64,000 bases of DNA from Clostridia bacterium (GTDB lineage: Bacteria; Bacillota; Clostridia; Oscillospirales; Acutalibacteraceae): positions 1 to 64,000 of the forward strand of contig JAFRRP010000012.1 in assembly GCA_017428085.1 (NCBI GenBank). The letters run 5' to 3'. This document shows positions 17,317 to 25,555 of this stretch, one piece after another (within the stretch, counting starts at the first letter, position 1; every line of letters starts with the position of its first letter). The notes under the pieces are model-generated. The model did not search any database. It was not told the origin of the DNA and worked only from the letters and a program-made list of their open reading frames with translations. Made by a program: the position numbers and the translations under genes.

Positions 17317-18930
17317 ATGAAGCTGACATATGAGGGGCTGCGGGAGACCGAAAAGTGGCGGCAGGCAGGGATCGCTCTGCCGTCCTACGACCCGGCGGCA
17401 GCGGCAAAACGCGCCAAAGACGCGCCGGTTTGGGCGCATTTCGGCGTCGGCAACATCTTTCGGGTGTTCATCGGGGGGCTGGCCGACCGGCTGCTGAACG
17501 AGGGCGCCATGGACCGGGGGATCGTCTGCGTGGAGGCCTACGACTTTGAGATCGCGGATAAAATCTACGCGCCGTTTGATAACCTCGTACTGAGCGTCAC
17601 CCTGCGCGGGGACGGAACCACCGAAAAGCGGGTGCTGGGCAGCCTGTCGGAGGCCGTGAAGGCAACGCCGGACGATCCCGCCGCCATGGCGCGGCTGCAG
17701 GCGATTTTCAGCGCACCCTCGCTGCAGATGGTCTCCTTTACCGTCACGGAAAAGGCGTACGCTTTGCGGGACGCTTCCGGCGCGTATCTGCCGCGCGCGG
17801 CGCGGGATATGGAAAAGGGCCCGGCGGCCGCCGCCGGGGCGATCGGCATGGTGACCGCCCTGCTGTACGAACGGTTCCGTTCGGGCGGTACGCCGCTGGC
17901 GCTGGTGAGCATGGATAACGTCTCCCGCAACGGCGAAAAGCTGCGCGCCGCCGTGCTGGAAACGGCGGAGGAATGGCGCAGACGCGGCTTTGTGCCGGAC
18001 GGGTTTGCCGAATGGATCGGGAACGAGGGCAAGGTCAGCTTTCCGTGGACCATGATCGACAAGATCACGCCCCGGCCCGGTCCCGCCGTGGCGGAGCTGC
18101 TGACGGATCTGGGCGTGGAGGATATGACCCCGGTGATCACGGAAAAGCAGACGTACATCGCGCCCTATGGCAACGCGGAGGGTCCGCAGTATCTGGTGAT
18201 CGAGGACCGCTTCCCCAACGGCAGGCCGCCATTGGAACGGGCGGGCGTATATATGACGGACCGGGCGACGGTAAACAAGGCCGAGCGCATGAAGGTGACG
18301 GCCTGCCTGAACCCTATCCACACGGGGCTGTGTACCTACGCGTGCCTGTTGGGATACGAGCTGTTCGCGGACGCCATGGGCGACCCGGAATTGAGCAGGC
18401 TGGCAAGGGTGATCGGGTACGGCGAAGGCCTGCCGGTGGTGGACGACCCCGGCGTGCTGTCCCCGGAAGCGTTTCTGGACGAGGTGCTGAACGAGCGTTT
18501 CCCCAACCCGTATCTGGGCGACACCAGCGCCCGCATCGCGGTGGATATCTCACAGATGACCGCCATCCGCTTCGGCGAAACGATCAAGGCGCACATGGCG
18601 CGGGGCGATTCCGCGGGGCTGACGGGCATCCCGCTGGCCATCGCCGGGTGGTTCCGCTACCTGCTGGCCGTGGATGACAGGGGAGAGCCCTTTGCGCTGT
18701 CTCCGGACCCCATGCTGCCGGAGCTGCGGGAGATTTTCAAAGGCGTGATTTTAGGCCGGCCGGAGACGCTGGGCGACCGGTTGCGGGGGCTGCTGACGAA
18801 CGAAACGCTGTTCGGCGTGGACCTGTACGACGCGGGCATAGGGGAAAAGATCGAAGCCATGACCCGCGAGCTGCTGGCAGGGCCGGGGGCCGTGCGGGCG
18901 ACGCTTAAGCGGCATCTTGTTTCGTTGTGA
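17317..18930 (+). CDS. Mannitol dehydrogenase family oxidoreductase, probable fructuronate reductase
   Basis: A 537-residue polyol-type long-chain dehydrogenase. The N-terminal cofactor half includes HFGVGNIFRVFIGGLADRLL and VSMDNVSRNGEKLRAAVLE; FPWTMIDKITPRP matches the family signature. The C-terminal half (KMKVTACLNPIHTGLCTYACLLG) carries the Lys-x-x-x-Asn-x-x-His catalytic pattern. It is longer than mannitol-1-phosphate dehydrogenase and fits D-mannonate/fructuronate oxidoreductases, enzymes of hexuronate breakdown. No other uronate gene is adjacent, though a GPH-type symporter occurs at the window end. Confidence 0.82.
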   Translation: MKLTYEGLRETEKWRQAGIALPSYDPAAAAKRAKDAPVWAHFGVGNIFRVFIGGLADRLLNEGAMDRGIVCVEAYDFEIADKIYAPFDNLVLSVTLRGDGTTEKRVLGSLSEAVKATPDDPAAMARLQAIFSAPSLQMVSFTVTEKAYALRDASGAYLPRAARDMEKGPAAAAGAIGMVTALLYERFRSGGTPLALVSMDNVSRNGEKLRAAVLETAEEWRRRGFVPDGFAEWIGNEGKVSFPWTMIDKITPRPGPAVAELLTDLGVEDMTPVITEKQTYIAPYGNAEGPQYLVIEDRFPNGRPPLERAGVYMTDRATVNKAERMKVTACLNPIHTGLCTYACLLGYELFADAMGDPELSRLARVIGYGEGLPVVDDPGVLSPEAFLDEVLNERFPNPYLGDTSARIAVDISQMTAIRFGETIKAHMARGDSAGLTGIPLAIAGWFRYLLAVDDRGEPFALSPDPMLPELREIFKGVILGRPETLGDRLRGLLTNETLFGVDLYDAGIGEKIEAMTRELLAGPGAVRATLKRHLVSL

Positions 18931-18937
18931 ATAAGTT

Positions 18938-19094
18938 GGCAGCGCGGCACCTCAGTGCCGCTCCGGACATATGTTGCTATCATGACGGATTATGAGATGA
19001 TTTGTTGTATTTCCCGACAGGGAAAAATGTCTGACCGGACGATCCGTCTGCAGAATTGTTTATTCTTACAGCGGCACTGCGGTGCCGTGCTGCC
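18938..19094. repeat. Palindrome pair bounding a 105-bp spacer
   Basis: Copies of the GGCAC/GTGCC palindrome at 18938-18964 and, inverted, at 19070-19094 enclose about 105 bp. The same layout is found at 26805-26958 and 54586-54731 with unrelated interiors, like a small non-autonomous element with inverted ends. Confidence 0.75.
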
Positions 19095-19111
19095 GAAAAA
19101 AGGAGAACGCT

Positions 19112-19807
19112 ATGGCCGAACAAGAGCCGGTGTTGGAACTGGAAATGTACCTGATCCGCCACGGGCAGAGCCGCGGCAACGCGGGGCTGACGCCCGCCGA
19201 CGCGCCTTTGGCCGACCGGGAGGACCCGGTGTTGAGCGAGCTGGGCGTGTATCAGGCGTCGCTGCTGGGGAATGCCCTTGCCGACGTGGACTTTGACGCG
19301 GTGTACGCCAGCCCTTTGCGCAGGGCGGTGATGACCGCCGCCGGGCTGTTGGCGGGGCAGGCCGCGCCCCCTCCGCTGCGCCTTCTGCCGTTGCTGACGG
19401 AGCAGGGCACGCCGGACGAATACGAGGGGCAGGACCTTCCCGAACTGGAAAAGCTGTGCCCCGGCTGCCGCATGGCGGAGGGGTTCGAGACCGGCAGGCG
19501 CATCATCGGCACGCCGGACCAGCCGGACCCGGTGGTGTTCGCCCGCGCGAAGGAGACCGTCGATTACCTGCGGGAGCGCCACGGAAACGGGCAGAGGATC
19601 GCCGTGGTGGGCCACGCCTGCTTTTTGACCTACGTCATTTTTCGCATCTGCGGGATCAAAGACGCCATCCCGAATTTTGATATCGACCTCACCAACACCG
19701 GCGTCACGAAGGTGAAGTTCTACATGCCCGGCACGAATCCGTTCGGGGACACGGTGTTTGCGTATGTGAACAATACGGCGCATCTGGATCGCTTGCGCAA
19801 TCAGTGA
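19112..19807 (+). CDS. Histidine phosphatase family protein
   Basis: A 231-residue member of the phosphoglycerate-mutase-like superfamily. The catalytic LIRHGQSRGN motif is at residues 12-21, the second Arg at YASPLRRAVMTA, the acid in LTEQGTPDEYEG and the second His at VVGHACFLTYVI. Substrates in this family range from sugar phosphates to cobalamin and nucleotide intermediates and cannot be told here. ATG 19112 has AAAAGGAGAACGC before it. It stands alone after the repeat element. Confidence 0.88.
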   Translation: MAEQEPVLELEMYLIRHGQSRGNAGLTPADAPLADREDPVLSELGVYQASLLGNALADVDFDAVYASPLRRAVMTAAGLLAGQAAPPPLRLLPLLTEQGTPDEYEGQDLPELEKLCPGCRMAEGFETGRRIIGTPDQPDPVVFARAKETVDYLRERHGNGQRIAVVGHACFLTYVIFRICGIKDAIPNFDIDLTNTGVTKVKFYMPGTNPFGDTVFAYVNNTAHLDRLRNQ

Positions 19808-19915
19808 AATCGCGCCTGTCGGCGCGGTAAAATAACGCTTGTCAGCGCGACGAAATCGCGCCTGTCAGCGCGGTGAAATCCTCACTTCGTTCGGGGGAAA
19901 TCGCTTCGCGGTGAA
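19808..19915. repeat. GAAAT-linked palindrome mosaic, copy 1
   Basis: Successive units each begin GAAAT and continue with a short palindrome: CGCGC/GCGCG twice, a CGC/GCG variant, CC...GG with TTCG, and CGC/GCG. A second, larger mosaic lies at 49065-49245. The rest of the gap to 20077 shows no gene. Confidence 0.7.
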
Positions 19916-20077
19916 ATTTTTCTGCTTTGCCGAAAAGCATCGGAAAATGCTCCGAATTTTGATTTATTATAATTTAAGGACGAAGCCCTTCCGAAGCCGT
20001 TCGTCGCAGACAAAAGATTTCACCTGCCGCTGGCAGATTTTATCCGCGAAACGGATTTTATTTTGAAAGGAGCGCTT

Positions 20078-21397
20078 ATGAATAACGATACCACCCGCCA
20101 TGCGTTTTCCATCCGCGGTTACATCGAGGGGTTTTACGGTGAACCGTGGACGCATGAACAGCGGCTGGAGATGCTGCGGTTTGCCGCTTCCCACGGGGCC
20201 AACACGTGGTTCTACGCCCCCAAGGACGACCCCTTCCACCGCAAGCTTTGGCGGGAGCTCTACCCGCCGGAGGCGCTGGCCCGCCTGCGGGAGCTGAAGC
20301 GGACCGCCGACGAAAACGGCGTCGCCATGTTCTGGTGTGTGGCGCCGGGGCTCAGCATGCGCTATTCCGACGCGGCCGACCGTGCGGCGCTGCTCGATAA
20401 GCTCCGCGCGCTGTACGACGTCGGCTTCCGGGATTTCGGCCTGCTGCTGGACGATATCCCCGCCGAGCTGTTCTACCCGGAGGACCGGGCGCGGTTCGGT
20501 GAGACCGTGGAGGCGCATATCGACCTGTGCCGGGACGCGTTTGCCCGGCTGAAGGCGTGGGACGCTTCCGTCCGGCTGGCGGTGTGCCCCACGCAGTACC
20601 ACGGCACGGGCGCGGAGGACTATATTTCCCGTCTCGGGAAGGCACTGCCGGAGGAGGTGTTGCTGTTCTTCACCGGCGCGGATATCTGCTCCAAGGAGCT
20701 GACCTGCCGGGAGGCTGCGATCTTTGCCGAAGCCACCGGCCACCGGCCCCTGTATTGGGACAACTACCCGGTCAACGACGCGGAGATGTTCAAGGAGATG
20801 CACATCGGGCCGCTGATCGGCCGGGAGCCGGGGCTGTACCGGTACGCGGAGGGGATCGTTTCCAACTGCATGGCATACTGCGAATGCGGCAAGTTCGCGC
20901 TGGCGACGGCCTTTGACTACCTGTCCGACCCGGAGGGGTACGACCCGGAGGCGTCCTTTGACCGGGCTCTTACGGAGCTGCTGCCCGACGCGGACCTGCG
21001 CGAAGCCTTCGTCCTGTTCGCCGACCACCTGCGCACCTCCTGCCTCAAGGACGAGAACTCCCGCCTCATGGGGGAGGCGCTGGGAAAGGCCTCGCTGCTG
21101 TGGGAGACCGGCGATCTGCCCGGGGCGCTGGCGGTGATCGCCGATTACACCGCCCTGGTACACGACAGCGCGGAGGCGCTGAAACGGCAAAAAGCCCCGC
21201 TGTTCACGGAGCTTTCCGAATGGCTGAAAAAGTATTACCTGATGGCGGAGATATTGGGCGACGCCCTCGCCGTGCTGCGGACCGGGCGGGGGAGGGACGC
21301 CCTCGCCGCCAAAATGAAGCGCTACAACGACTGCGCCACGGTGCTGACGGCGTTTTGTTTCAGAGAGTACGTGGAGCGGGTGCTGGGGATGGAGTGA
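20078..21397 (+). CDS. GH84-type beta-N-acetylglucosaminidase domain protein
   Basis: A 439-residue protein with the GH84 catalytic TIM barrel. It opens IRGYIEGFYGEPWTHEQRLEM, the family's hallmark, and carries the catalytic Asp pair in FGLLLDDIPAELF near residue 125; FFTGADICSKEL and YWDNYPVNDAEM match substrate-loop motifs. GH84 enzymes remove N-acetylglucosamine by substrate assistance. There is no signal peptide, so it may act inside the cell on imported amino-sugar conjugates, in line with the BadF-type kinase. ATG 20078 has AAAGGAGCGCTT upstream; the earlier ATG at 20063 has no ribosome binding site. Confidence 0.87.
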   Translation: MNNDTTRHAFSIRGYIEGFYGEPWTHEQRLEMLRFAASHGANTWFYAPKDDPFHRKLWRELYPPEALARLRELKRTADENGVAMFWCVAPGLSMRYSDAADRAALLDKLRALYDVGFRDFGLLLDDIPAELFYPEDRARFGETVEAHIDLCRDAFARLKAWDASVRLAVCPTQYHGTGAEDYISRLGKALPEEVLLFFTGADICSKELTCREAAIFAEATGHRPLYWDNYPVNDAEMFKEMHIGPLIGREPGLYRYAEGIVSNCMAYCECGKFALATAFDYLSDPEGYDPEASFDRALTELLPDADLREAFVLFADHLRTSCLKDENSRLMGEALGKASLLWETGDLPGALAVIADYTALVHDSAEALKRQKAPLFTELSEWLKKYYLMAEILGDALAVLRTGRGRDALAAKMKRYNDCATVLTAFCFREYVERVLGME

Positions 21398-21403
21398 AAC
21401 GGG

Positions 21404-21586
21404 GATTTGTCGAGCCGTTGGCTCAAGTCGTAAGTCGTGAGTCGTGAGTCGTAAGCAGCCCTTCGGGCGTTCCTGTATTACGTTGAAAATCAACGGATTC
21501 CCATTCTTACAAAACAACTTTTTCTTACGACTTACGACTCACGACTTACGACTGTTTGGCGGGTGTCAGCGCGACAAATTCCAATT
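21404..21586. repeat. Heptad-array stem-loop element, copy 2 (inverted)
   Basis: The reverse complement in plan of 9473-9657: GGATTTGTCGAGCC end, AGTCGTA/AGTCGTGA heptads (21425-21455), core GCCCTTCGGGCGTTCCTGT, inverted heptads (21523-21553) and the shared 33-base terminus (21554-21586). Confidence 0.85.
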
Positions 21587-21601
21587 TACCGGATTGATTT
21601 A

Positions 21602-21641
21602 ACAACTCCCGCTCTCGGTGGAGGGCGGGAGTGTTGTGTTT
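21602..21641. terminator. Probable bidirectional terminator
   Basis: CAACTCCCGC and GGGCGGGAGTGTTG form a strong stem between the GH84-like gene (+) and the DUF4160 pair (-). The T tract is short. Confidence 0.55.
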
Positions 21642-21698
21642 ACGGGATGATGCAACAGGGTTAATTTTCGATCACCTGCGCCGGCAGCTTCACGTATT

Positions 21699-21977
21699 TC
21701 AGCAGAAATATTGAATGTCGCCGAAAAACGCAATCCATTTGGCGATCACGTCCTCGCTTCTTGCCTCAATGATCCGCATGATATTGCGCAGCGTCGTCTG
21801 CGGGATCTCGGAATTGTTGTGGCAAAGCAGGCATTTCCCGGTCTTCGTGATCCAGACCTTCGTGGCGTTTGCGGTGGGCTGGCCTTCGGCGATATGGACG
21901 TGGACCGGTTCGGTCGGCCTGTTCTCGTTGGCCCAGAAGTAGACCCAGTATGAACCTATCTTAAAAACCTGAGGCAT
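21699..21977 (-). CDS. DUF4160-like small protein
   Basis: A 92-residue protein with the DUF4160 pattern: IGSYWVYFWANENRPTEPVHVHI, where the His-x-His after Glu-Pro is the conserved spot, then KVWITKTGKCLLCHNN. DUF4160 genes usually pair with a second small gene and are suspected of toxin-antitoxin-like function, unproven. Here the start overlaps the end of the upstream small gene by 17 bases, so they form one unit. Confidence 0.75.
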   Translation of the reverse strand: MPQVFKIGSYWVYFWANENRPTEPVHVHIAEGQPTANATKVWITKTGKCLLCHNNSEIPQTTLRNIMRIIEARSEDVIAKWIAFFGDIQYFC

Positions 21978-22242
21978 CCTGGAACCCTCCGTGCTGAGAG
22001 AACTCTATGATCAGATGCGCCACGGATTCGACGATCTTCTGGTAGGCGCTGATCTCATCGTCCGAAAAACCGCTGATATCCTCCCAACGGTATTCCGGCA
22101 GAATGCAGGAAGCGGAATGGAAACAATCCGCCGCGTCGGGCTTTTCGATATAAACTTTTACCGTTTTGTCTTCGCGCATCTCCGAGTGTACGATCTCGGT
22201 GCCGTCTTCCAGCTGCAGCAGCGGATACATCATAGACAACAC
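21961..22242 (-). CDS. Small acidic partner protein of the DUF4160 gene
   Basis: A 93-residue protein (MYPLLQLEDGTEIVHSEM then VKVYIEKPDAADCFHSASC) whose C-terminal half is acidic (RWEDISGFSDDEISAYQKIV, HLIIEFSQHGG). I recognise it only as the frequent neighbour of DUF4160 proteins. It overlaps that gene by 17 bases and is transcribed first. Confidence 0.7.
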   Translation of the reverse strand: MLSMMYPLLQLEDGTEIVHSEMREDKTVKVYIEKPDAADCFHSASCILPEYRWEDISGFSDDEISAYQKIVESVAHLIIEFSQHGGFQDASGF

Positions 22243-22282
22243 TCCCTTCCGATAGTTTGTTCCGTCATCAACGGATCATACG

Positions 22283-23740
22283 TTAATTCCCGATCACCTG
22301 CGCCAGCAGCTTGAAATACTTCAGGATCATGCCGGAGAGGGCGACGATAAAGTTGGCGAACTGGGTCAGGACGGTGGAAAACGCGGACTGGTCGCGGTTG
22401 GTGCCCTTGCTTTCGCCCGGGGCGGACTTGCTGATGGCGTAGCTGTCCACCAGCTTGATCTCCTGCGTGTCGTCGTTGACCACATAGGCCTTGTAGACCA
22501 GCCTGCCGCCGTCGATCTCGGTGGTGCAGAAGCAGCCGCCGCCGTTTTCGTACTCGCCCTTGGTGGAGAAATACACGTCCGCCACGTCAAGGATGGGGGC
22601 GATCGCGTCCTCGTTCACGTCGTAGCGCTTGGTGCCTGCGGTACTGGGCAGCGCGTATACGGTGCCCTCCGGATCCACGGCGAAGGTGGTTTCCTCGCCC
22701 TTATAGGTTTCGGTGACGTATTCCACGCCCTCCACGGCCTTGTCGCCGTACACCTGCGTGGTGCGCAGGTACATGTGGTCGTGCCCGGCGTATACCAGGT
22801 CGATATCCAAGCGATCGAACAGGGGCATCAGCACCTCGCGCATGATGATGGTATCCGGCTTGTTGATGTTCTTGCCGGCGGAATAGCAGCTGCGGTGCGC
22901 CAGCACGATCTTCCACATGGCGTCGGAGTTGCTCATATCGTTTATCAGCCAGTTGCGCTGGGCCTGGCTCATGGGGTACATGTCGTTGGTGTTCAGCACC
23001 GCGAAGTGGGCGTTGCCGTAATCGAAGGAGTAGTACACACCCTCCAGCGAGCGGTTGTCGCTTTCATCCAGGCAGAACATGTTCTGGAAGCAGAAGGTGT
23101 TCAGCTTGTCGGTGATGTTGCCGTCGTGGTTGCCCGCCACCGGCACGTGGGTCATGGCTTCGTTTGCAAAGGCGAAGTTGCCGAAGTACCAGTCCCATTC
23201 GTCGTTGGTGTTGTCGTTGACGTAGTCGCCGAGGTTCACGTTGAATTCCGCGTCGGGCAGGGTTTCCATGGCGGCCTTCAGCGTGAGCGCCGCGTGGGCG
23301 AAATTCTCGTCGCTGCTGGCCTGCACGTCGGCGATGGTGATGAAGGAAAAGCTGTCGTTTTGATCGTCGGTGACGAAGGTGCAGGCGTTGCTCCACTTGT
23401 TCTGCGCGGCGTCGCCCACCCGGTAGGTATAGGCGGTACCGGGCTCCAGATCGGTGACGGCCACCTTGTGGGAATACTGCGACCGGTACTGCGTCGCGGT
23501 GCCGGTATACGCCTTGGCGTCGGCGAAATCGCCGGTAAAGTCGGCGGTCTTCACCAGCTGCAGGTCGGAAGCGCTCTTTTCCGCGGTGAACCAGCAAAAG
23601 CCGCGGCCCGTGGCCCCGTCGCCGTACATGCAGCAGGAAACGCGCTTGACGCCGTCCGGGATGACGATGGCCGAAGCCGTGCCCGCCAGCATCACGCAGG
23701 CAAGCAATACGCAAAGGAGTTTCTTGAAAGTGGATCTCAT
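22283..23740 (-). CDS. Exported purple-acid-phosphatase-like metallophosphoesterase
   Basis: A 485-residue exported protein. Signal peptide FKKLLCVLLACVMLAGTASA, FN3-like purple-acid-phosphatase N-domain at about 25-125 (TAYTYRVGD), then a metallophosphoesterase with FITIADVQ (the usual His of the first motif is replaced by Gln), NLGDYVND, VAGNHDGN, VLAHRSCY and YAGHDHMYLRT. It resembles the C-terminal half of the 1183-residue protein at 10829, so the two are paralogues. It ends in a hydrophobic/aromatic segment (FANFIVALSGMILKYF). Probable extracellular phosphate scavenging. Promoter at 23776-23804. Confidence 0.87.
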   Translation of the reverse strand: MRSTFKKLLCVLLACVMLAGTASAIVIPDGVKRVSCCMYGDGATGRGFCWFTAEKSASDLQLVKTADFTGDFADAKAYTGTATQYRSQYSHKVAVTDLEPGTAYTYRVGDAAQNKWSNACTFVTDDQNDSFSFITIADVQASSDENFAHAALTLKAAMETLPDAEFNVNLGDYVNDNTNDEWDWYFGNFAFANEAMTHVPVAGNHDGNITDKLNTFCFQNMFCLDESDNRSLEGVYYSFDYGNAHFAVLNTNDMYPMSQAQRNWLINDMSNSDAMWKIVLAHRSCYSAGKNINKPDTIIMREVLMPLFDRLDIDLVYAGHDHMYLRTTQVYGDKAVEGVEYVTETYKGEETTFAVDPEGTVYALPSTAGTKRYDVNEDAIAPILDVADVYFSTKGEYENGGGCFCTTEIDGGRLVYKAYVVNDDTQEIKLVDSYAISKSAPGESKGTNRDQSAFSTVLTQFANFIVALSGMILKYFKLLAQVIGN

Positions 23741-23775
23741 GGCGGTTCCCTCCGTAAAAAACAGGATATATCAAT

Positions 23776-23804
23776 ATTTTATCTCATAAGCGCAAAAAAA
23801 GCAA
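23776..23804 (-). promoter_or_regulatory. Promoter of the exported phosphatase gene
   Basis: Minus strand: TTGCTT at 23804-23799, 17-bp spacer, TAAAAT at 23781-23776, 36 bp before the start. Confidence 0.55.
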
Positions 23805-23852
23805 GCGGCTTCGCGGGATATTCTTAAAGATTTCACAAAAACAAAAATCCTG

Positions 23853-23880
23853 TTGCTTTTTCTTTTTTTTGTGGTATACT
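23853..23880 (+). promoter_or_regulatory. Probable promoter of the hyd maturation operon
   Basis: TTGCTT at 23853-23858, 16-bp spacer, TATACT at 23875-23880 with TGTGG directly before it. The leader to 24104 holds an array of AGTGAAT/AGTGAAG heptads at 23971-24001. Confidence 0.6.
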
Positions 23881-24104
23881 GTTATCAGCGCCTGACATAA
23901 AGTGCGAACTGATTGAAAGGCACGGCAATCGAGAAAAAGAGGAATGCTGTGCCCTTGGCGCGGCATTTTTTAGTGAATAGTGAAGAGTGAATAGTGAAGA
24001 GGTTCGGGGCCTGCGGCCGGCATTATAATGAGTGTGCGGGCGAAGTTCCCACGTTCTCTGATCTTTCATCATTGAGCCAAAACCATGTCAGAAAGGAATA
24101 CTTT

Positions 24105-24350
24105 ATGGAAAACAAAGTGGCGGTCATCAGCATCATCGTGGAAAGCGGCAAGGCGGTGGACGAGCTCAACGCTCTGCTGCACGGGTACGGCGAATATATC
24201 ATCGGCCGCATGGGCATCCCCTACAAGGCGAGGGGCATAAACATCATCAGCATCGCGCTAGACGCCCCGCGGGACGCCATCTCCACGCTGGCGGGCAAAC
24301 TGGGCAATCTGCCCGGCATCAGCGTCAAGACCGCCGTGGCCAGCGTATGA
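24105..24350 (+). CDS. TM1266-type putative iron-only hydrogenase system regulator
   Basis: An 81-residue ACT-like protein, KVAVISIIVESGKAVDELNALLHGYGEYIIGRMGIPY, matching the TM1266 family that sits beside [FeFe]-hydrogenase maturation genes and is presumed regulatory. ATG 24105 has AGAAAGGAATACTTT upstream. Its stop overlaps the hydE start by four bases (ATGA), so the two are coupled. Confidence 0.88.
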   Translation: MENKVAVISIIVESGKAVDELNALLHGYGEYIIGRMGIPYKARGINIISIALDAPRDAISTLAGKLGNLPGISVKTAVASV

Positions 24351-25495
24351 CCGAAACGGTCCGGGCGCTGATCGGCCGGCTGGAGGTCGGCGATACGCTG
24401 ACGGAAGCGGACTTCCGGCAACTGCTGGACGGCTCCGACGGATCGTCCGACGCGCTGCTGCGGGAAAAAGCCGTGGCCAAGCGCAAAGCCGTCTACGGCA
24501 ATTCCGTGTTCGTGCGAGGGCTGATCGAGATATCGTCTTACTGCAAAAACGACTGCCTGTACTGCGGCATCCGGCGCTCTAACGCCAACGCGCAGCGCTA
24601 CCGGCTGACGGAGGAACAGATCCTGTCCTGCGCCGACGAGGGGTACGCGCTGGGCTTTCGCACCTTTGTGCTGCAGGGCGGCGAGGACGCGTATTTCACC
24701 GACGAACGGCTGGTCCCGCTGCTCCGGGAGCTCAAGCGCCGCCACCCGGACTGCGCCGTGACGCTGTCGCTGGGGGAACGGGGCAAAGAGAGCTTCCAAC
24801 GCCTGTACGACGCGGGCGCGGACCGCTACCTGCTGCGTCACGAGACCGCCGACGCCGCCCACTACGCAAGCCTTCACCCGCCGGAGCTGCGCTGGGAGAA
24901 CCGCATGGAATGTTTGCGGCAATTGCGCGAGATCGGCTACGCGGTGGGCGCGGGCTTCATGGTGGGCTCGCCGGGGCAGACGAACGCGCACCTCGCCAAA
25001 GACTTATGCTTCATTCAGGAATTTCAGCCGGAGATGTGCGGCATCGGGCCGTTTATCCCGCATCAGGATACGCCCTTCGCCCGGGAGAGCGCCGGTTCGG
25101 CGGAAGTCACCTGCCGGCTGCTGTCTGTGATCCGGTTGATACAACCCAATATCCTGCTGCCCGCCACCACGGCGCTGGGCACGGTCCACCCGCAGGGACG
25201 CGAAATGGGCATTCTGGCCGGGGCCAACGTGGTGATGCCCAACCTTTCCCCCACGGACGTGCGGAAAAAGTATTCCCTGTACGATAACAAGATCTGCACC
25301 GGGGAGGAATCCGCCCAGTGTAAGGACTGTCTGCAGACGCGGATGCGGGCCATCGGGTACGAGGTGGTCGTGGACCGGGGCGATCCGATGCCGCACGGCG
25401 CCTCCGCAGCGTCGCAGTCGGAAGTCGTCAGTCGGAAGTCGGAAGTCGACGTAGCACGCTGCCTCAGCAGCGTTCCGATTCGGAATTCGGAATGA
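24347..25495 (+). CDS. hydE: [FeFe]-hydrogenase H-cluster radical SAM maturase HydE, with a repeat-encoded tail
   Basis: HydE is a radical SAM enzyme needed to build the dithiomethylamine part of the H-cluster. The CxxxCxxC motif is in ISSYCKNDCLYCGIRRSN (about 62-70), followed by FVLQGGEDAYF, the GFMVGSPGQT stretch, and GIGPFIPHQDTPF. The family part ends near VVVDRGDPMP. The last 30 or so residues come from the palindrome and AGTCGGA repeats at 25390-25500 (SEVVSRKSEV and so on), so repeat DNA has replaced the original stop. Function is probably intact because the core is whole. Confidence 0.9.
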   Translation: MTETVRALIGRLEVGDTLTEADFRQLLDGSDGSSDALLREKAVAKRKAVYGNSVFVRGLIEISSYCKNDCLYCGIRRSNANAQRYRLTEEQILSCADEGYALGFRTFVLQGGEDAYFTDERLVPLLRELKRRHPDCAVTLSLGERGKESFQRLYDAGADRYLLRHETADAAHYASLHPPELRWENRMECLRQLREIGYAVGAGFMVGSPGQTNAHLAKDLCFIQEFQPEMCGIGPFIPHQDTPFARESAGSAEVTCRLLSVIRLIQPNILLPATTALGTVHPQGREMGILAGANVVMPNLSPTDVRKKYSLYDNKICTGEESAQCKDCLQTRMRAIGYEVVVDRGDPMPHGASAASQSEVVSRKSEVDVARCLSSVPIRNSE

Positions 25496-25534
25496 TGCGT
25501 AGCACGCTGCCTCAGCAGCGTCGCAGTCGGAAGT
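25390..25534. repeat. Palindromes and GTCGGAA heptads at the hydE 3' end
   Basis: Palindrome copies at 25390-25414 (degenerate), 25451-25473 and 25499-25521 (both GCTGC/GCAGC stems, same orientation) alternate with AGTCGGA-type heptads at 25415-25447 and 25522-25534. The hydE stop (25493-25495) lies inside. Confidence 0.85.
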
Positions 25535-25555
25535 CGATCTATCAAGGGGGACAAA

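Noticed and set aside
18938..19094. Insertion sequence or MITE with terminal inverted repeats
   Set aside because: The interior differs from the two similar intervals at 26805 and 54586, and no transposase or target duplication was seen. Treated as a pair of palindromes.
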